From an uncultured Moheibacter sp. (lineage in GTDB: Bacteria > Bacteroidota > Bacteroidia > Flavobacteriales > Weeksellaceae): a stretch of DNA of 8,286 nt. This document shows, piece by piece, positions 1 through 6,501 of this stretch. The stretch's first letter is position 1. Every line of letters begins with the position of its first letter. Under the pieces are notes generated by a model that saw only the letters and a list, made by a program, of their open reading frames with translations, was not told where the DNA came from and ran no database searches. The stretch lies in assembly GCA_937875605.1 (NCBI GenBank), contig CALLXZ010000180.1, positions 1 to 8,286 of the forward strand. Reading direction: 5' to 3'. Both the position numbers and the translations under genes were made by a program.

Positions 1-675
1 TAAAACCGCCACCGTAAATTTATAAATATATCCGACCAGACAAATCGCCAAAACCGTCTGCCAAGTCCAATCATAAGCGGGGTTAAGGTAAAATGCGATA
101 AATGCAACCACAAAAGAATCAATCAACTGTGAAACTACGGTGGAACCCGTTGCACGTAGCCAAAGTTTCTTTTCTCCTGTTACTTTTTTGATTTTATGGA
201 AAATGTAAACGTCTAAAATTTGTCCGATGATAAATGCGGTAAGCGAGCCGAAAATTATCCACATTCCCTGCCCGAAAACCTTGTTGAAAGCAAGATGCAT
301 ATTCAAATCCTGTCCATCGACTTTTTCATTGACCCAAAAATCTGCCGGAACGGTCTGAATAGAAATCCAAGTCATTCCAAACAAAAATAAAATCAAAGCC
401 GCCGTCATCACTGAAAGAAATTTCACTTGTTTCACGCCGAAATATTCGTTGATAATGTCCGTCATGATGAAAACCAGTGGCCAAGTCAAACTTCCGGCTG
501 ACATATTAAATGACAAATCTTTCACCCCGAATAGCTCCCAATTGACAGGTTCAAAACCAAAAGTTCTTTCTACCGAAAATATTTTCACGCCGATGAATTC
601 CGACAAAACGGTATTGGCTACGAAAAACGCAGAGAGGATGATGAGCAGTCGGCTTTCTTTGGTTTTAAATGTCAT
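1..675 (-). CDS. yhhQ: Queuosine precursor transporter, YhhQ/VUT family (3' end outside window)
   Basis: Inner-membrane carrier of the family that imports queuosine precursors (preQ0/preQ1 in E. coli YhhQ) for tRNA modification. Read on the minus strand from ATG at 675, the frame stays open for 225 codons to the window edge with no stop, so the C-terminus is cut off; the family is usually about 220-250 residues, so little should be missing. It is strongly hydrophobic with several membrane segments. Family hallmarks are visible: MTDIINEYFG at residues 71-80 and, near residues 174-195, R..(G)STVVSQLIDSF followed by VVAFIAF, the conserved Ser/Gln/Asp-containing helix of the VUT_1 family. The start is the first ATG in frame and has no clear ribosome site. 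It is divergent from the glycosyltransferase gene. Function is inferred from the family; the exact substrate is not shown by the sequence. Confidence 0.92.
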   Translation of the reverse strand, partial: MTFKTKESRLLIILSAFFVANTVLSEFIGVKIFSVERTFGFEPVNWELFGVKDLSFNMSAGSLTWPLVFIMTDIINEYFGVKQVKFLSVMTAALILFLFGMTWISIQTVPADFWVNEKVDGQDLNMHLAFNKVFGQGMWIIFGSLTAFIIGQILDVYIFHKIKKVTGEKKLWLRATGSTVVSQLIDSFVVAFIAFYLNPAYDWTWQTVLAICLVGYIYKFTVAVL

Positions 676-679
676 AAAT

Positions 680-687
680 CAAATATA
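680..687 (-). promoter_or_regulatory. Possible -7 element (TATATTTG) for the yhhQ gene
   Basis: On the minus strand the sequence reads TATATTTG, an exact match to the Bacteroidota -7 consensus TAnnTTTG, and only four bases (ATTT) separate it from the ATG at 675. If used, transcription would begin at or beside the start codon and the mRNA would be leaderless. I see no TTG at the expected -33 spacing, so this is a weak call. Confidence 0.25.
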
Positions 688-712
688 AAGAAGAATTTTG
701 TTTGTAGTTTAT

Positions 713-729
713 AAAACCTTCGAGGTTTT
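713..729. repeat. Perfect 7-bp hairpin with 3-base loop in the divergent spacer
   Basis: AAAACCT at 713-719 and AGGTTTT at 723-729 are exact reverse complements around a TCG loop. It lies between the divergent yhhQ and GT39 genes, 38 bp upstream of the yhhQ start. It has T-rich DNA on one side only and is not at the end of a gene, so it is not a normal terminator. It may be a dispersed intergenic palindrome of this lineage or a regulator site; the sequence alone cannot decide. Confidence 0.5.
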
Positions 730-746
730 GAATGATTGCTATTTGC

Positions 747-766
747 ACAAAATAGATTTATTTTGT
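747..766. repeat. Perfect 8-bp inverted repeat upstream of the GT39 gene
   Basis: ACAAAATA at 747-754 and TATTTTGT at 759-766 pair exactly around a GATT loop and end 17 bp before the GTG start of the glycosyltransferase gene. The right arm contains TATTTTG, one base short of the Bacteroidota -7 consensus, with a TTG at 736-738 lying 20 bp upstream. The site could be an operator over a weak promoter or a leader hairpin. Confidence 0.4.
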
Positions 767-783
767 AAGAATTAAATTCACTC

Positions 784-2445
784 GTGCCTGACAAACGTCT
801 CATCATTGGAATTTTAATTTTGTTAACTACAAATCTGTTACAAGCATTCTTTACGCCCATAAGTGAGGACGAAGCTTATTACTGGTTATGGTCACAAAAT
901 TTGGATTGGGGATATTTTGATCATCCACCGATGGTTGCATGGTGGATTTCGGTCGGGTCGAATATCTTTCACCATGAATTAGGAGTCAGGCTTTTAACGG
1001 TTTTCTTCAACAGTTTCAGCGCATTTTTACTTTGGAAAATCTTACGCCCTGAGACTTCCAAACACTTCCAATTGTTCGGAATTATTTTCGGATCGACACT
1101 TGTTTTTCAGGTATTTGGATTTTTAACGACACCCGATGCGCCTTTATTATTTTTCACCATCTTATATCTCTTTTCGCTAAAAAATTTCCTTGAAAAGAAT
1201 TCCATTTTCTATACTGTTTTGCTCGCCGTTTCCTTAGCTGGATTAGTTTACAGTAAATACCATGGAATTTTGGTCATCTTTTTTACGCTGATTCCTATTC
1301 TGAAACTTTGGTGGAAAAATCCTAGATTCTATGCCGCTGTTTTGGGAAGTTTGGTGTTGTATCTGCCACATATTATATGGTTGTTTGAACATGATTTCAT
1401 TCCGATTCAGTATCATTTTTTAGAACGGAGTTCTGACGAAACATTTGAATTGCGGAAACTCACCAATTATCTGGGCATCTACTTTTTTGGGTGTGCTCCT
1501 TTTTTGAGTTATTTTATATTTCAATCAATTTATAAATTCAAATCAGAAAATCCTTTCCGAAAAAGCATTTGGTGGCTTTCCATTTTGCCGGGTGCTTTCT
1601 TTTTTCTTTCCATTTTTAAAGACAATGTCCAACCGCAGTGGCTGCTCATCAGTTTTATAGCCATGGCTTTGCTTCTGTATTGGAATTATGCGACAAATGT
1701 CGAAGAACATAACTCAAAACTCAAATGGCTTTTCCGGCTTGGTTTTACAGGAATTATTTTGGTTTTGGCATTTAGAATTCTGTTGACGATTCCTTCTATT
1801 TCTCCCTTTTATAAAAATCAATTATTTGGAAATCAATTAAAAAAAGAACCCATTCCGAATGCGGTTTTTGAAAAGTATCAGGAAGCTTCGGTGTATAAAT
1901 TTTACAATCCGGAACGAAAAGTAGCGGTTCACCGAACGCTTGGAAACCGGAAAAGTCAATTTGATTTATGGAATTGGGAGGAGGATTTTTATGGAAAAAC
2001 GGTTTCGTATATTTCGCCATGGGTCAAATCCGATCAGTTTTTCAAAGGTTATAAAAACCGGGATTATTATATAAAAGAAATTCCGGATTATTTAACGTAT
2101 CAACTGGTTGAAATCGAAACGGAAAAAGAAATTTCAGCCAAACCCAAACAAATAATTGATCTGAAAATCAAACTAAAAAATCTCCATGATCATCCGTTGA
2201 GAATCGGAAAAGATTCGAAATTAAAATTAAACATCAGTTACTACAAAGATTTGCAATATGAAATCGTTCATTCGTACGGGATTGAAACAGAAAACTTTGA
2301 ACTTTCACCAAACGAAGAAAAAGAACTAACTATTTCATTTAAAAACAGTTCAGAAACAGGCGATTTCAAGGCTTGTGTGGGGATTCATTATTCCGAAATC
2401 GGAACGACTTATTTGTCCAAACCAATTAGGATTTTGGTGAAATAG
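784..2445 (+). CDS. GT39-type membrane glycosyltransferase (ArnT/PMT-like) with C-terminal beta-rich domain
   Basis: Integral-membrane transferase of the GT39/PMT superfamily, which moves a sugar from a polyprenyl-phosphate donor to a periplasmic acceptor such as lipid A or protein. Acidic S-E-D-E-A-Y-Y-W at residues 27-34 matches the conserved first periplasmic loop; D46-H-P-P, T-T-P-D at 115-118 and S-K-Y-H-G at 157-161 are also typical of bacterial GT39. Hydrophobic helices run to about residue 335. The tail from about 440 to 553 is soluble, with alternating strands and an L-S-P-N-E-E-K-E-L-T-I segment, and looks like an appended Ig-like beta-sandwich (inference). Length (553) is normal for ArnT-like proteins. 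GTG at 784 is the only plausible start: an in-frame TAA lies at 766-768 and no ATG intervenes. Its 3' end overlaps the convergent gene by 20 bp. Donor and acceptor cannot be told from sequence; no linked arn genes are visible. Confidence 0.88.
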   Translation: MPDKRLIIGILILLTTNLLQAFFTPISEDEAYYWLWSQNLDWGYFDHPPMVAWWISVGSNIFHHELGVRLLTVFFNSFSAFLLWKILRPETSKHFQLFGIIFGSTLVFQVFGFLTTPDAPLLFFTILYLFSLKNFLEKNSIFYTVLLAVSLAGLVYSKYHGILVIFFTLIPILKLWWKNPRFYAAVLGSLVLYLPHIIWLFEHDFIPIQYHFLERSSDETFELRKLTNYLGIYFFGCAPFLSYFIFQSIYKFKSENPFRKSIWWLSILPGAFFFLSIFKDNVQPQWLLISFIAMALLLYWNYATNVEEHNSKLKWLFRLGFTGIILVLAFRILLTIPSISPFYKNQLFGNQLKKEPIPNAVFEKYQEASVYKFYNPERKVAVHRTLGNRKSQFDLWNWEEDFYGKTVSYISPWVKSDQFFKGYKNRDYYIKEIPDYLTYQLVEIETEKEISAKPKQIIDLKIKLKNLHDHPLRIGKDSKLKLNISYYKDLQYEIVHSYGIETENFELSPNEEKELTISFKNSSETGDFKACVGIHYSEIGTTYLSKPIRILVK

Positions 2446-2839
2446 TTTCTACACGGGTGATGACGATGATTCTTCCGGGATCTTTAGCGTCTGATTTGGC
2501 ATGCACTTTATAGGATTTTTTTCCGTCAGTTTCTAAAATCCGACACTGAATTGACCTTCCAATATCTTTATCCATTGAAAAAGGAAATCCTTCAAATTTT
2601 TCATATATTAATTCATATTCGCACTCCGATTTCCAAACGACCTTTGAGGTAATGGTTCCGCCTATGAATGAATTGTATTCGGTTTGTACACCACCTTTTC
2701 GGCTTAGTTTTACTTCATAATCCGGCATAGTCGGATCAAAATAAGTAAACTCTCCTTCTTTGAATTTTTTACAATTGGGTTTCTGGGAAAAAGCAAGAAT
2801 TGAAAAAAACAAACTGAAAACCAATACGATATTTCTCAT
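2426..2839 (-). CDS. Small exported protein of unknown function
   Basis: A 137-residue protein that I do not recognise by function. Residues 1-18 form a classic signal peptide (hydrophobic core, then A-F-S before Q19), so the mature protein is probably periplasmic or outer-membrane associated. The mature part starts with C-K-K-F-K-E-G-E-F-T-Y at 23-33, a pattern I associate with small flavobacterial exported proteins; three cysteines (C23, C73, C99) remain after cleavage and it looks mostly beta-stranded. It is the last gene of the dapF-mltG unit, with its ATG eight bases after the mltG stop, so it is almost certainly cotranscribed. AGGA directly abuts the ATG, too close for a standard ribosome site, suggesting coupling to mltG translation. 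The 3' end overlaps the convergent GT39 gene by 20 bp. Homologues may carry unrelated database names, which should not be trusted. Confidence 0.8.
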   Translation of the reverse strand: MRNIVLVFSLFFSILAFSQKPNCKKFKEGEFTYFDPTMPDYEVKLSRKGGVQTEYNSFIGGTITSKVVWKSECEYELIYEKFEGFPFSMDKDIGRSIQCRILETDGKKSYKVHAKSDAKDPGRIIVITRVETISPKS

Positions 2840-2847
2840 TCCTGCGA

Positions 2848-3864
2848 TTATTTAATTCCTTTATTTTCCAACCACTTACGGTATTTTTCGGCATTTTTTT
2901 TATGCTCCGCAAAATCATTGGTAAAACTATGATAACCAGGTCTGTCAGGGTCGGCACAGAAGTAAACAAACGGGTGCTGTTCAGGGCTCAGAACCGCATC
3001 TACAGCAGTCATGTTTGGAAGACAAATCGGCGCGGGCGGCAAACCTTTTACCCGATAGGTGTTATAATCCGAAGGCGTCGCCAAATGCCCATAATAAACG
3101 CGTTGAATTTTATGGTTGAATCCGTTTTGTAATTTATACGCATAAATAGAAGTCGGATCAGCTTCCAATTTCATGTTTTTTGCCAAACGGTTCAGATAGA
3201 CTTGTGCTACTTTTGGCTGTTCATCCTTTTTGGACGCTTCCATCTGCACGATGGAGGCAAGGGTAAAAACCTGCAGCGGCGTGAAGTTCATCTGCTGTGC
3301 TTTTTCCGCACGTTCTTCTGTCCATACTTTATCAAATTCACCGATCATTTTTTCTACGAATTTATCACCGGACGTGGGCCAATAATAATTGTAAGTATTG
3401 GGAATGAAATAGATTTTGGCGGTTTCTGCTGTTAAATCAGGATCTTTCTGTTTTGCCCAATCCACGATGGCTTTTACAATTTCTGCCGAATCCGCTTCAA
3501 TTTTTTTGGAAACCGAACCTGCCAGATGGAAAATCGTAGGTTCATTTCGGATCATCAGTTTTACCTCTTCCTGTTTTCCTTCTATTAATTTTTCAAGTAA
3601 AGAACGATTCGTTTCACCTTGTTCCAATTTATACTTTCCAGCTTTGATTTTGGAAGCATAATCCTTCGTTTCGGCATATTCCCAAAACGAATCCATATCG
3701 TCTAATTTTCCCATCAAGGAATCCAATACTTCTCTATAATCCGCACTTGAACGTATATATAAATATCCATCCTCTTTCACATTGCTTTTTGCTCCTTCAA
3801 AAAATGAACAACTTGTAAAAACCGAAATGGTGAATATTCCTATGATTAATTTATTATAATTCAT
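2848..3864 (-). CDS. mltG: Endolytic transglycosylase MltG (YceG-like)
   Basis: Membrane-anchored lytic transglycosylase that cuts nascent peptidoglycan strands, thought to set glycan length during elongation. The 338 residues are about the family length. After an N-terminal hydrophobic segment (5-16) comes a LysM-like region (about 32-100) and then the YceG catalytic domain. L-A-S-I-V-Q-M-E-A at 202-210 aligns with the catalytic motif of E. coli MltG (LASIVEKET), putting the catalytic acid at E209; the first Glu of that motif is Gln here. V-A-Q-V-Y-L-N-R-L (219-227), L-E-A-D-P-T (233-238), and the S-D-Y-N-T-Y...G-L-P-P-A-P-I block (265-280) are diagnostic. F-T-S-C at 16-19 resembles a lipobox, so it could be a lipoprotein instead of a single-pass protein. 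AGAGAGAA a few bases before the ATG is a plausible ribosome site. It lies 21 bp after dapF and 8 bp before the small exported protein gene. Confidence 0.95.
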   Translation of the reverse strand: MNYNKLIIGIFTISVFTSCSFFEGAKSNVKEDGYLYIRSSADYREVLDSLMGKLDDMDSFWEYAETKDYASKIKAGKYKLEQGETNRSLLEKLIEGKQEEVKLMIRNEPTIFHLAGSVSKKIEADSAEIVKAIVDWAKQKDPDLTAETAKIYFIPNTYNYYWPTSGDKFVEKMIGEFDKVWTEERAEKAQQMNFTPLQVFTLASIVQMEASKKDEQPKVAQVYLNRLAKNMKLEADPTSIYAYKLQNGFNHKIQRVYYGHLATPSDYNTYRVKGLPPAPICLPNMTAVDAVLSPEQHPFVYFCADPDRPGYHSFTNDFAEHKKNAEKYRKWLENKGIK

Positions 3865-3876
3865 CTATTCTCTCTA

Positions 3877-3897
3877 TTCTAACTTCTAATTTCTAAC
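3877..3897. repeat. Three tandem 7-bp units across the dapF stop codon
   Basis: On the plus strand the units are TTCTAAC (3877-3883), TTCTAAT (3884-3890) and TTCTAAC (3891-3897), in perfect tandem with one variable base. Read on the minus strand each unit is RTTAGAA. The array begins in the last codons of dapF, contains its TAG stop (3886-3888) and runs into the spacer before mltG. Because the unit length is not a multiple of three, loss or gain of a copy would change the C-terminus of DapF and the spacing to mltG. Confidence 0.7.
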
Positions 3898-4677
3898 CTC
3901 AAAATTTCCTTCAAAAACAAATTCCGCCGGACCGGTTAACCAAATATTTTCATAACCACCGGAGCTATTTTTCTCAAATCTAACGCTCAATTCTCCGCCT
4001 ACTGCTGAAACACTCACTTCATCAACCGAAATTTTTCCAGACTCAAAAGCAGCAATGGCTGCAGCCGTAATTCCGGTTCCGCAAGCAAGGGTTTCGTCTT
4101 CTACTCCCCGCTCATACGTTCTGATTTTAAGTGCGTTGCCATCAATTACCTCTACGAAATTCACATTGGCTCCTTCATCAAAATAAGGCACTCCATAGCG
4201 GATTTGATTACCTTTGTGTTTTACATCCACTTGCGCAACTTCTTGTACAAATTCCACATGATGTGGCGAACCCGTATTTAAAAATAAATGGGATGGGAAT
4301 TGATCTACCTGGGAAACATTGGACATTTTCAGATGAATTTTATCTTTTTCCAAAACAGCTTCATGCAATCCATCAATTGCTTCGAAAGAAGTTTGTGAAT
4401 CAATTAATCCCAAATCCTGTGCAAAACGAACGATGCATCTACCACCATTTCCGCACATCGTACTTTCCCTTCCGTCGGAATTAAAATAAACCATTTTGAA
4501 GTCAGAATTCAAGTCTTTTTGGAGAAGAATCAATCCGTCAGCTCCAATTCCAAAATGCCGATCACAAAGTCGCTCAATTATGTCTTGACGTTGTACAAAC
4601 ACTTGCGCGCGGTCATCTATCATCATAAAATCATTTCCGGCTCCCTGATATTTATAAAATTTTAAATTCATCTTCAT
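3886..4677 (-). CDS. dapF: Diaminopimelate epimerase DapF
   Basis: Cytoplasmic, cofactor-free racemase that turns LL-diaminopimelate into the meso form, the last step before meso-DAP enters peptidoglycan or is decarboxylated to lysine. Both catalytic cysteines of the two-base mechanism are present: C75 in M-C-G-N-G-G-R-C and C199 in L-A-C-G-T-G. Other family signatures are Y-Q-G-A-G-N-D-F (10-17), F-N-S-D-G (65-69), N-T-G-S-P-H (134-139) and Y-E-R-G-V-E-D-E-T (188-196). The length, 263 residues, is close to E. coli DapF (274). Two candidate starts lie six bases apart, ATG at 4677 and ATG at 4671 (M3); neither has a clear ribosome site and the second fits the family N-terminus slightly better. 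It heads an operon with mltG, pairing supply of a peptidoglycan building block with strand processing. It is divergent from the HtrA gene. Confidence 0.97.
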   Translation of the reverse strand: MKMNLKFYKYQGAGNDFMMIDDRAQVFVQRQDIIERLCDRHFGIGADGLILLQKDLNSDFKMVYFNSDGRESTMCGNGGRCIVRFAQDLGLIDSQTSFEAIDGLHEAVLEKDKIHLKMSNVSQVDQFPSHLFLNTGSPHHVEFVQEVAQVDVKHKGNQIRYGVPYFDEGANVNFVEVIDGNALKIRTYERGVEDETLACGTGITAAAIAAFESGKISVDEVSVSAVGGELSVRFEKNSSGGYENIWLTGPAEFVFEGNFEVRN

Positions 4678-4749
4678 TATTTTTTCAAATTTCCAATTTG
4701 CTATAACATTAACAAAAATCCGTTCCTTCTAATTCAAAAAAAATTTACA

Positions 4750-4757
4750 CAAATTTA
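4750..4757 (-). promoter_or_regulatory. Candidate -7 element (TAAATTTG) for the dapF operon
   Basis: On the minus strand TAAATTTG matches the Bacteroidota -7 consensus TAnnTTTG and lies about 73 bases upstream of the dapF start. There is no exact TTG 19 bases further upstream, only an AT-rich stretch, so the -33 half is weak and the call rests on the -7 match. Confidence 0.35.
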
Positions 4758-4785
4758 GGAAAAAAATACCTGAAGAATTGAATTT

Positions 4786-4814
4786 GGAACACGCTTTGTA
4801 CGGCTTTCCTCTAA
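4786..4814 (+). promoter_or_regulatory. Candidate sigma-E/ECF-like promoter (GGAAC-N19-TCTAA) for the HtrA gene
   Basis: GGAAC at 4786-4790 and TCTAA at 4810-4814 are separated by 19 bases, close to the arrangement of E. coli sigma-E promoters (GGAACTT, about 15-16 bases, then GTCTAA). It faces a DegP/HtrA gene, whose E. coli counterpart is a classic sigma-E target. The predicted leader is roughly 110 nt. No TAnnTTTG element facing this gene was found in the same region. GGAAC alone also occurs on the other strand nearby, so the match may be chance. Confidence 0.35.
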
Positions 4815-4930
4815 AGGTTTGATAATTTTTGTTAAAACAGCGTTAAACCACTTGTAAAGCCGATTTTAAACTTAGAAATTTGAATCGTTTTTGAAAGAAT
4901 TATAATTAAAAAACCAATTTCATTTTACGT

Positions 4931-6421
4931 ATGAAAAAATATTTAGGATATCTGACAGTAGGACTTTTTAGTGCAACTTTTGCAGTAGTTGGGATGAAAT
5001 ATATCACACCGGATTCTGAGGGAAGCATTGTTACTTCTGCCGGTGGTGATAAAAATAACGGCGCTTTCTCTTTTGTAGATTACAAAGGAAATTATTCTTT
5101 TTCTGCACCTGATTTTGTGGATGCTTCTCAGAAAACGGTTAATGCCGTTGTAAGCATTAACAATTTCTCTACCCAGAAACAAAACCAACGTTCTAATGAT
5201 CCATTTGAATACTTTTTCGGATTCCCTCAACAAGAACGTGATCCGGACAGACCAACGGGACAGGGTTCAGGCGTAATCATTTCGGAAGATGGTTATATCG
5301 TTACCAATAATCACGTGATCAAAGGTTCGGATAAAATTGAAGTAGTTTTGAATAACCAAAAATCATATACAGCTGAGTTAATTGGCACAGATCCCAATAC
5401 GGATATAGCCTTAATCAAAATCGAAGAAAAAGGATTGCCTTTTATAAAATTTGTGGATTCGGATGCGATTAATGTGGGAGATTGGGTATTGGCCGTAGGA
5501 AATCCATTCGGATTAAATTCAACCGTTACAGCAGGAATTGTTTCGGCAAAAGGAAGAAGCATTGACATCTTAAGAAGAAATGCAAACAACCCTATCGAAT
5601 CTTTCATTCAGACAGACGCTGCGATCAATCCCGGAAACAGCGGAGGCGCATTGGTTAATCCAAATGGAGATTTAGTGGGAATTAATACAGCGATCTCTTC
5701 ACCTACCGGTTCTTACTCCGGATATGGATTTGCAGTTCCATCCAATTTGGTTAAAAAAGTAGTCGAAGACATTAAAAAATATGGATTGGTTCAACGCGGT
5801 TATTTGGGCATCGAAGGAATGGATTTGAATGATGAATATGTGGTAAAACAATACAACCGTGAAAAAGGTGAAAATCTGAAAAGCCAACAAGGCATTTTGG
5901 TACAAAACGTTACGGATAAAGGAGGCGCACAAGATGCCGGAATCCGCAAAGGAGATATCATAACGGAAATTGACGGACAGAAAGTAACCAGTTTTGGAAA
6001 ACTTTCATTCGCCATCGGAAGTAAATATCCGGGCGACAAAGTTCCTGTAAAAGTATTACGGGACGGAAAAGAAAAAGAATATGTGGTTACACTTCGTGAC
6101 CAAAAAGGAAATACTTCTACGCGTTCTATTTCGGATTTAACGATTACGGAAAAGTTAGGAGCGAATTTTGAGCCGTTGACAGACCGTCAGAAAGTAAGTT
6201 TCGGAATTGATTATGGAGTGATGGTAAAAAGTCTGGAACAGTCCAGTAAATTAGCAAGTATCGGAATTGGTGACAGCTTCATCATTTTGAAAATCAATGA
6301 AAAAGAAGTTAGCAGTCAGGCTGATATTGAAAAAATCCTTAAAAACCATAAAGGCAGAGTTTCTGTCAGTTATGTGGATCCGTATGGACGAATCTATACC
6401 AGAGGATTTACGTTAGACTAA
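4931..6421 (+). CDS. degP: DegP/DegQ (HtrA)-family periplasmic serine protease-chaperone
   Basis: ATP-independent envelope protease that degrades or refolds damaged periplasmic and outer-membrane proteins. The N-terminus (residues 5-22) is a hydrophobic export signal or anchor without an obvious cleavage site. The chymotrypsin-fold domain (about 60-285) carries the full triad: H128 in T-N-N-H-V, D158 in N-T-D-I-A-L and S237 in P-G-N-S-G-G-A. The phenylalanine-rich D-P-F-E-Y-F-F-G-F segment (90-98) corresponds to the regulatory LA loop. A first PDZ domain follows (about 288-388, opening R-G-Y-L-G-I) and a more divergent second PDZ (about 405-492), so the two-PDZ DegP/DegQ architecture is complete at 496 residues. 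The first ATG is used; it lacks a clear ribosome site, as is common in the phylum. The gene stands alone, ended by a strong terminator, with a possible stress promoter upstream. DegP versus DegQ cannot be settled; the symbol denotes the family. Confidence 0.95.
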   Translation: MKKYLGYLTVGLFSATFAVVGMKYITPDSEGSIVTSAGGDKNNGAFSFVDYKGNYSFSAPDFVDASQKTVNAVVSINNFSTQKQNQRSNDPFEYFFGFPQQERDPDRPTGQGSGVIISEDGYIVTNNHVIKGSDKIEVVLNNQKSYTAELIGTDPNTDIALIKIEEKGLPFIKFVDSDAINVGDWVLAVGNPFGLNSTVTAGIVSAKGRSIDILRRNANNPIESFIQTDAAINPGNSGGALVNPNGDLVGINTAISSPTGSYSGYGFAVPSNLVKKVVEDIKKYGLVQRGYLGIEGMDLNDEYVVKQYNREKGENLKSQQGILVQNVTDKGGAQDAGIRKGDIITEIDGQKVTSFGKLSFAIGSKYPGDKVPVKVLRDGKEKEYVVTLRDQKGNTSTRSISDLTITEKLGANFEPLTDRQKVSFGIDYGVMVKSLEQSSKLASIGIGDSFIILKINEKEVSSQADIEKILKNHKGRVSVSYVDPYGRIYTRGFTLD

Positions 6422-6446
6422 ATCCATGTTTTCATAGTTTTAGGTT

Positions 6447-6482
6447 CGGCACAACCCATTAAATTGGTTGTGCCGTTTTTTT
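6447..6482 (+). terminator. Strong intrinsic terminator after the HtrA gene
   Basis: CGGCACAACC at 6447-6456 and GGTTGTGCCG at 6466-6475 form a perfect 10-bp stem around a 9-base loop, followed directly by seven T residues (6476-6482). It starts 26 bp after the stop codon. There is no matching A tract on the left, so it works mainly on the plus strand. Confidence 0.95.
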
Positions 6483-6495
6483 ATATTTATCTTTG
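6464..6495 (+). promoter_or_regulatory. Bacteroidota-type promoter of the 6541 gene, overlapping the terminator
   Basis: TATCTTTG at 6488-6495 fits TAnnTTTG exactly. Two TTG triplets in the terminator hairpin can serve as the -33 element: 6464-6466 (21-base spacer) and 6468-6470 (17-base spacer); the consensus spacer is about 19. Transcription would start near 6500-6503, giving a leader of about 40 nt before the ATG at 6541. Confidence 0.6.
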
Positions 6496-6501
6496 TCAAT
6501 A

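Larger units (their letters stand above)
4678..4930. other. Divergent intergenic region between dapF and the degP-like gene
   Basis: This 253 bp stretch is the longest without a gene. It is very AT-rich, has no convincing open frame and no RNA gene that I recognise. It must hold the promoters of both divergent genes; the two candidates I can see are listed separately. A short inverted pair CGATT (4861-4865) and AATCG (4883-4887) is too small and too widely spaced to call a structure. Confidence 0.8.

Noticed and set aside
449..688. 79-codon open frame on the plus strand over the start of yhhQ
   Set aside because: It is antisense to a clear VUT-family protein with conserved motifs, and its product has no recognisable features.
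676..783. PreQ1 riboswitch upstream of the queuosine-precursor transporter
   Set aside because: Such transporters are often riboswitch-controlled, and the minus strand has a hairpin followed by an A-rich run with AAACTA. But the stem has a three-base loop and lacks the C-rich loop needed for the preQ1-I pseudoknot, so the pattern does not fit.
4131..4484. 117-codon open frame on the plus strand inside dapF
   Set aside because: It is antisense to well-conserved dapF codons, including those near both catalytic regions, has no family features or ribosome site, and its composition is that of a reversed coding strand.
4861..4893. Hairpin plus T-run (CGATT...AATCG then TTTTTG) before the HtrA gene
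   Set aside because: Only five base pairs with a 17-base loop, and the T-run is short; too weak for a terminator or attenuator.
5311..5607. 98-codon open frame on the minus strand inside the HtrA gene
   Set aside because: It lies opposite the conserved protease domain and has no signal, motif or promoter of its own; it is a shadow of the real gene. The other minus-strand frames in this gene were rejected for the same reason.
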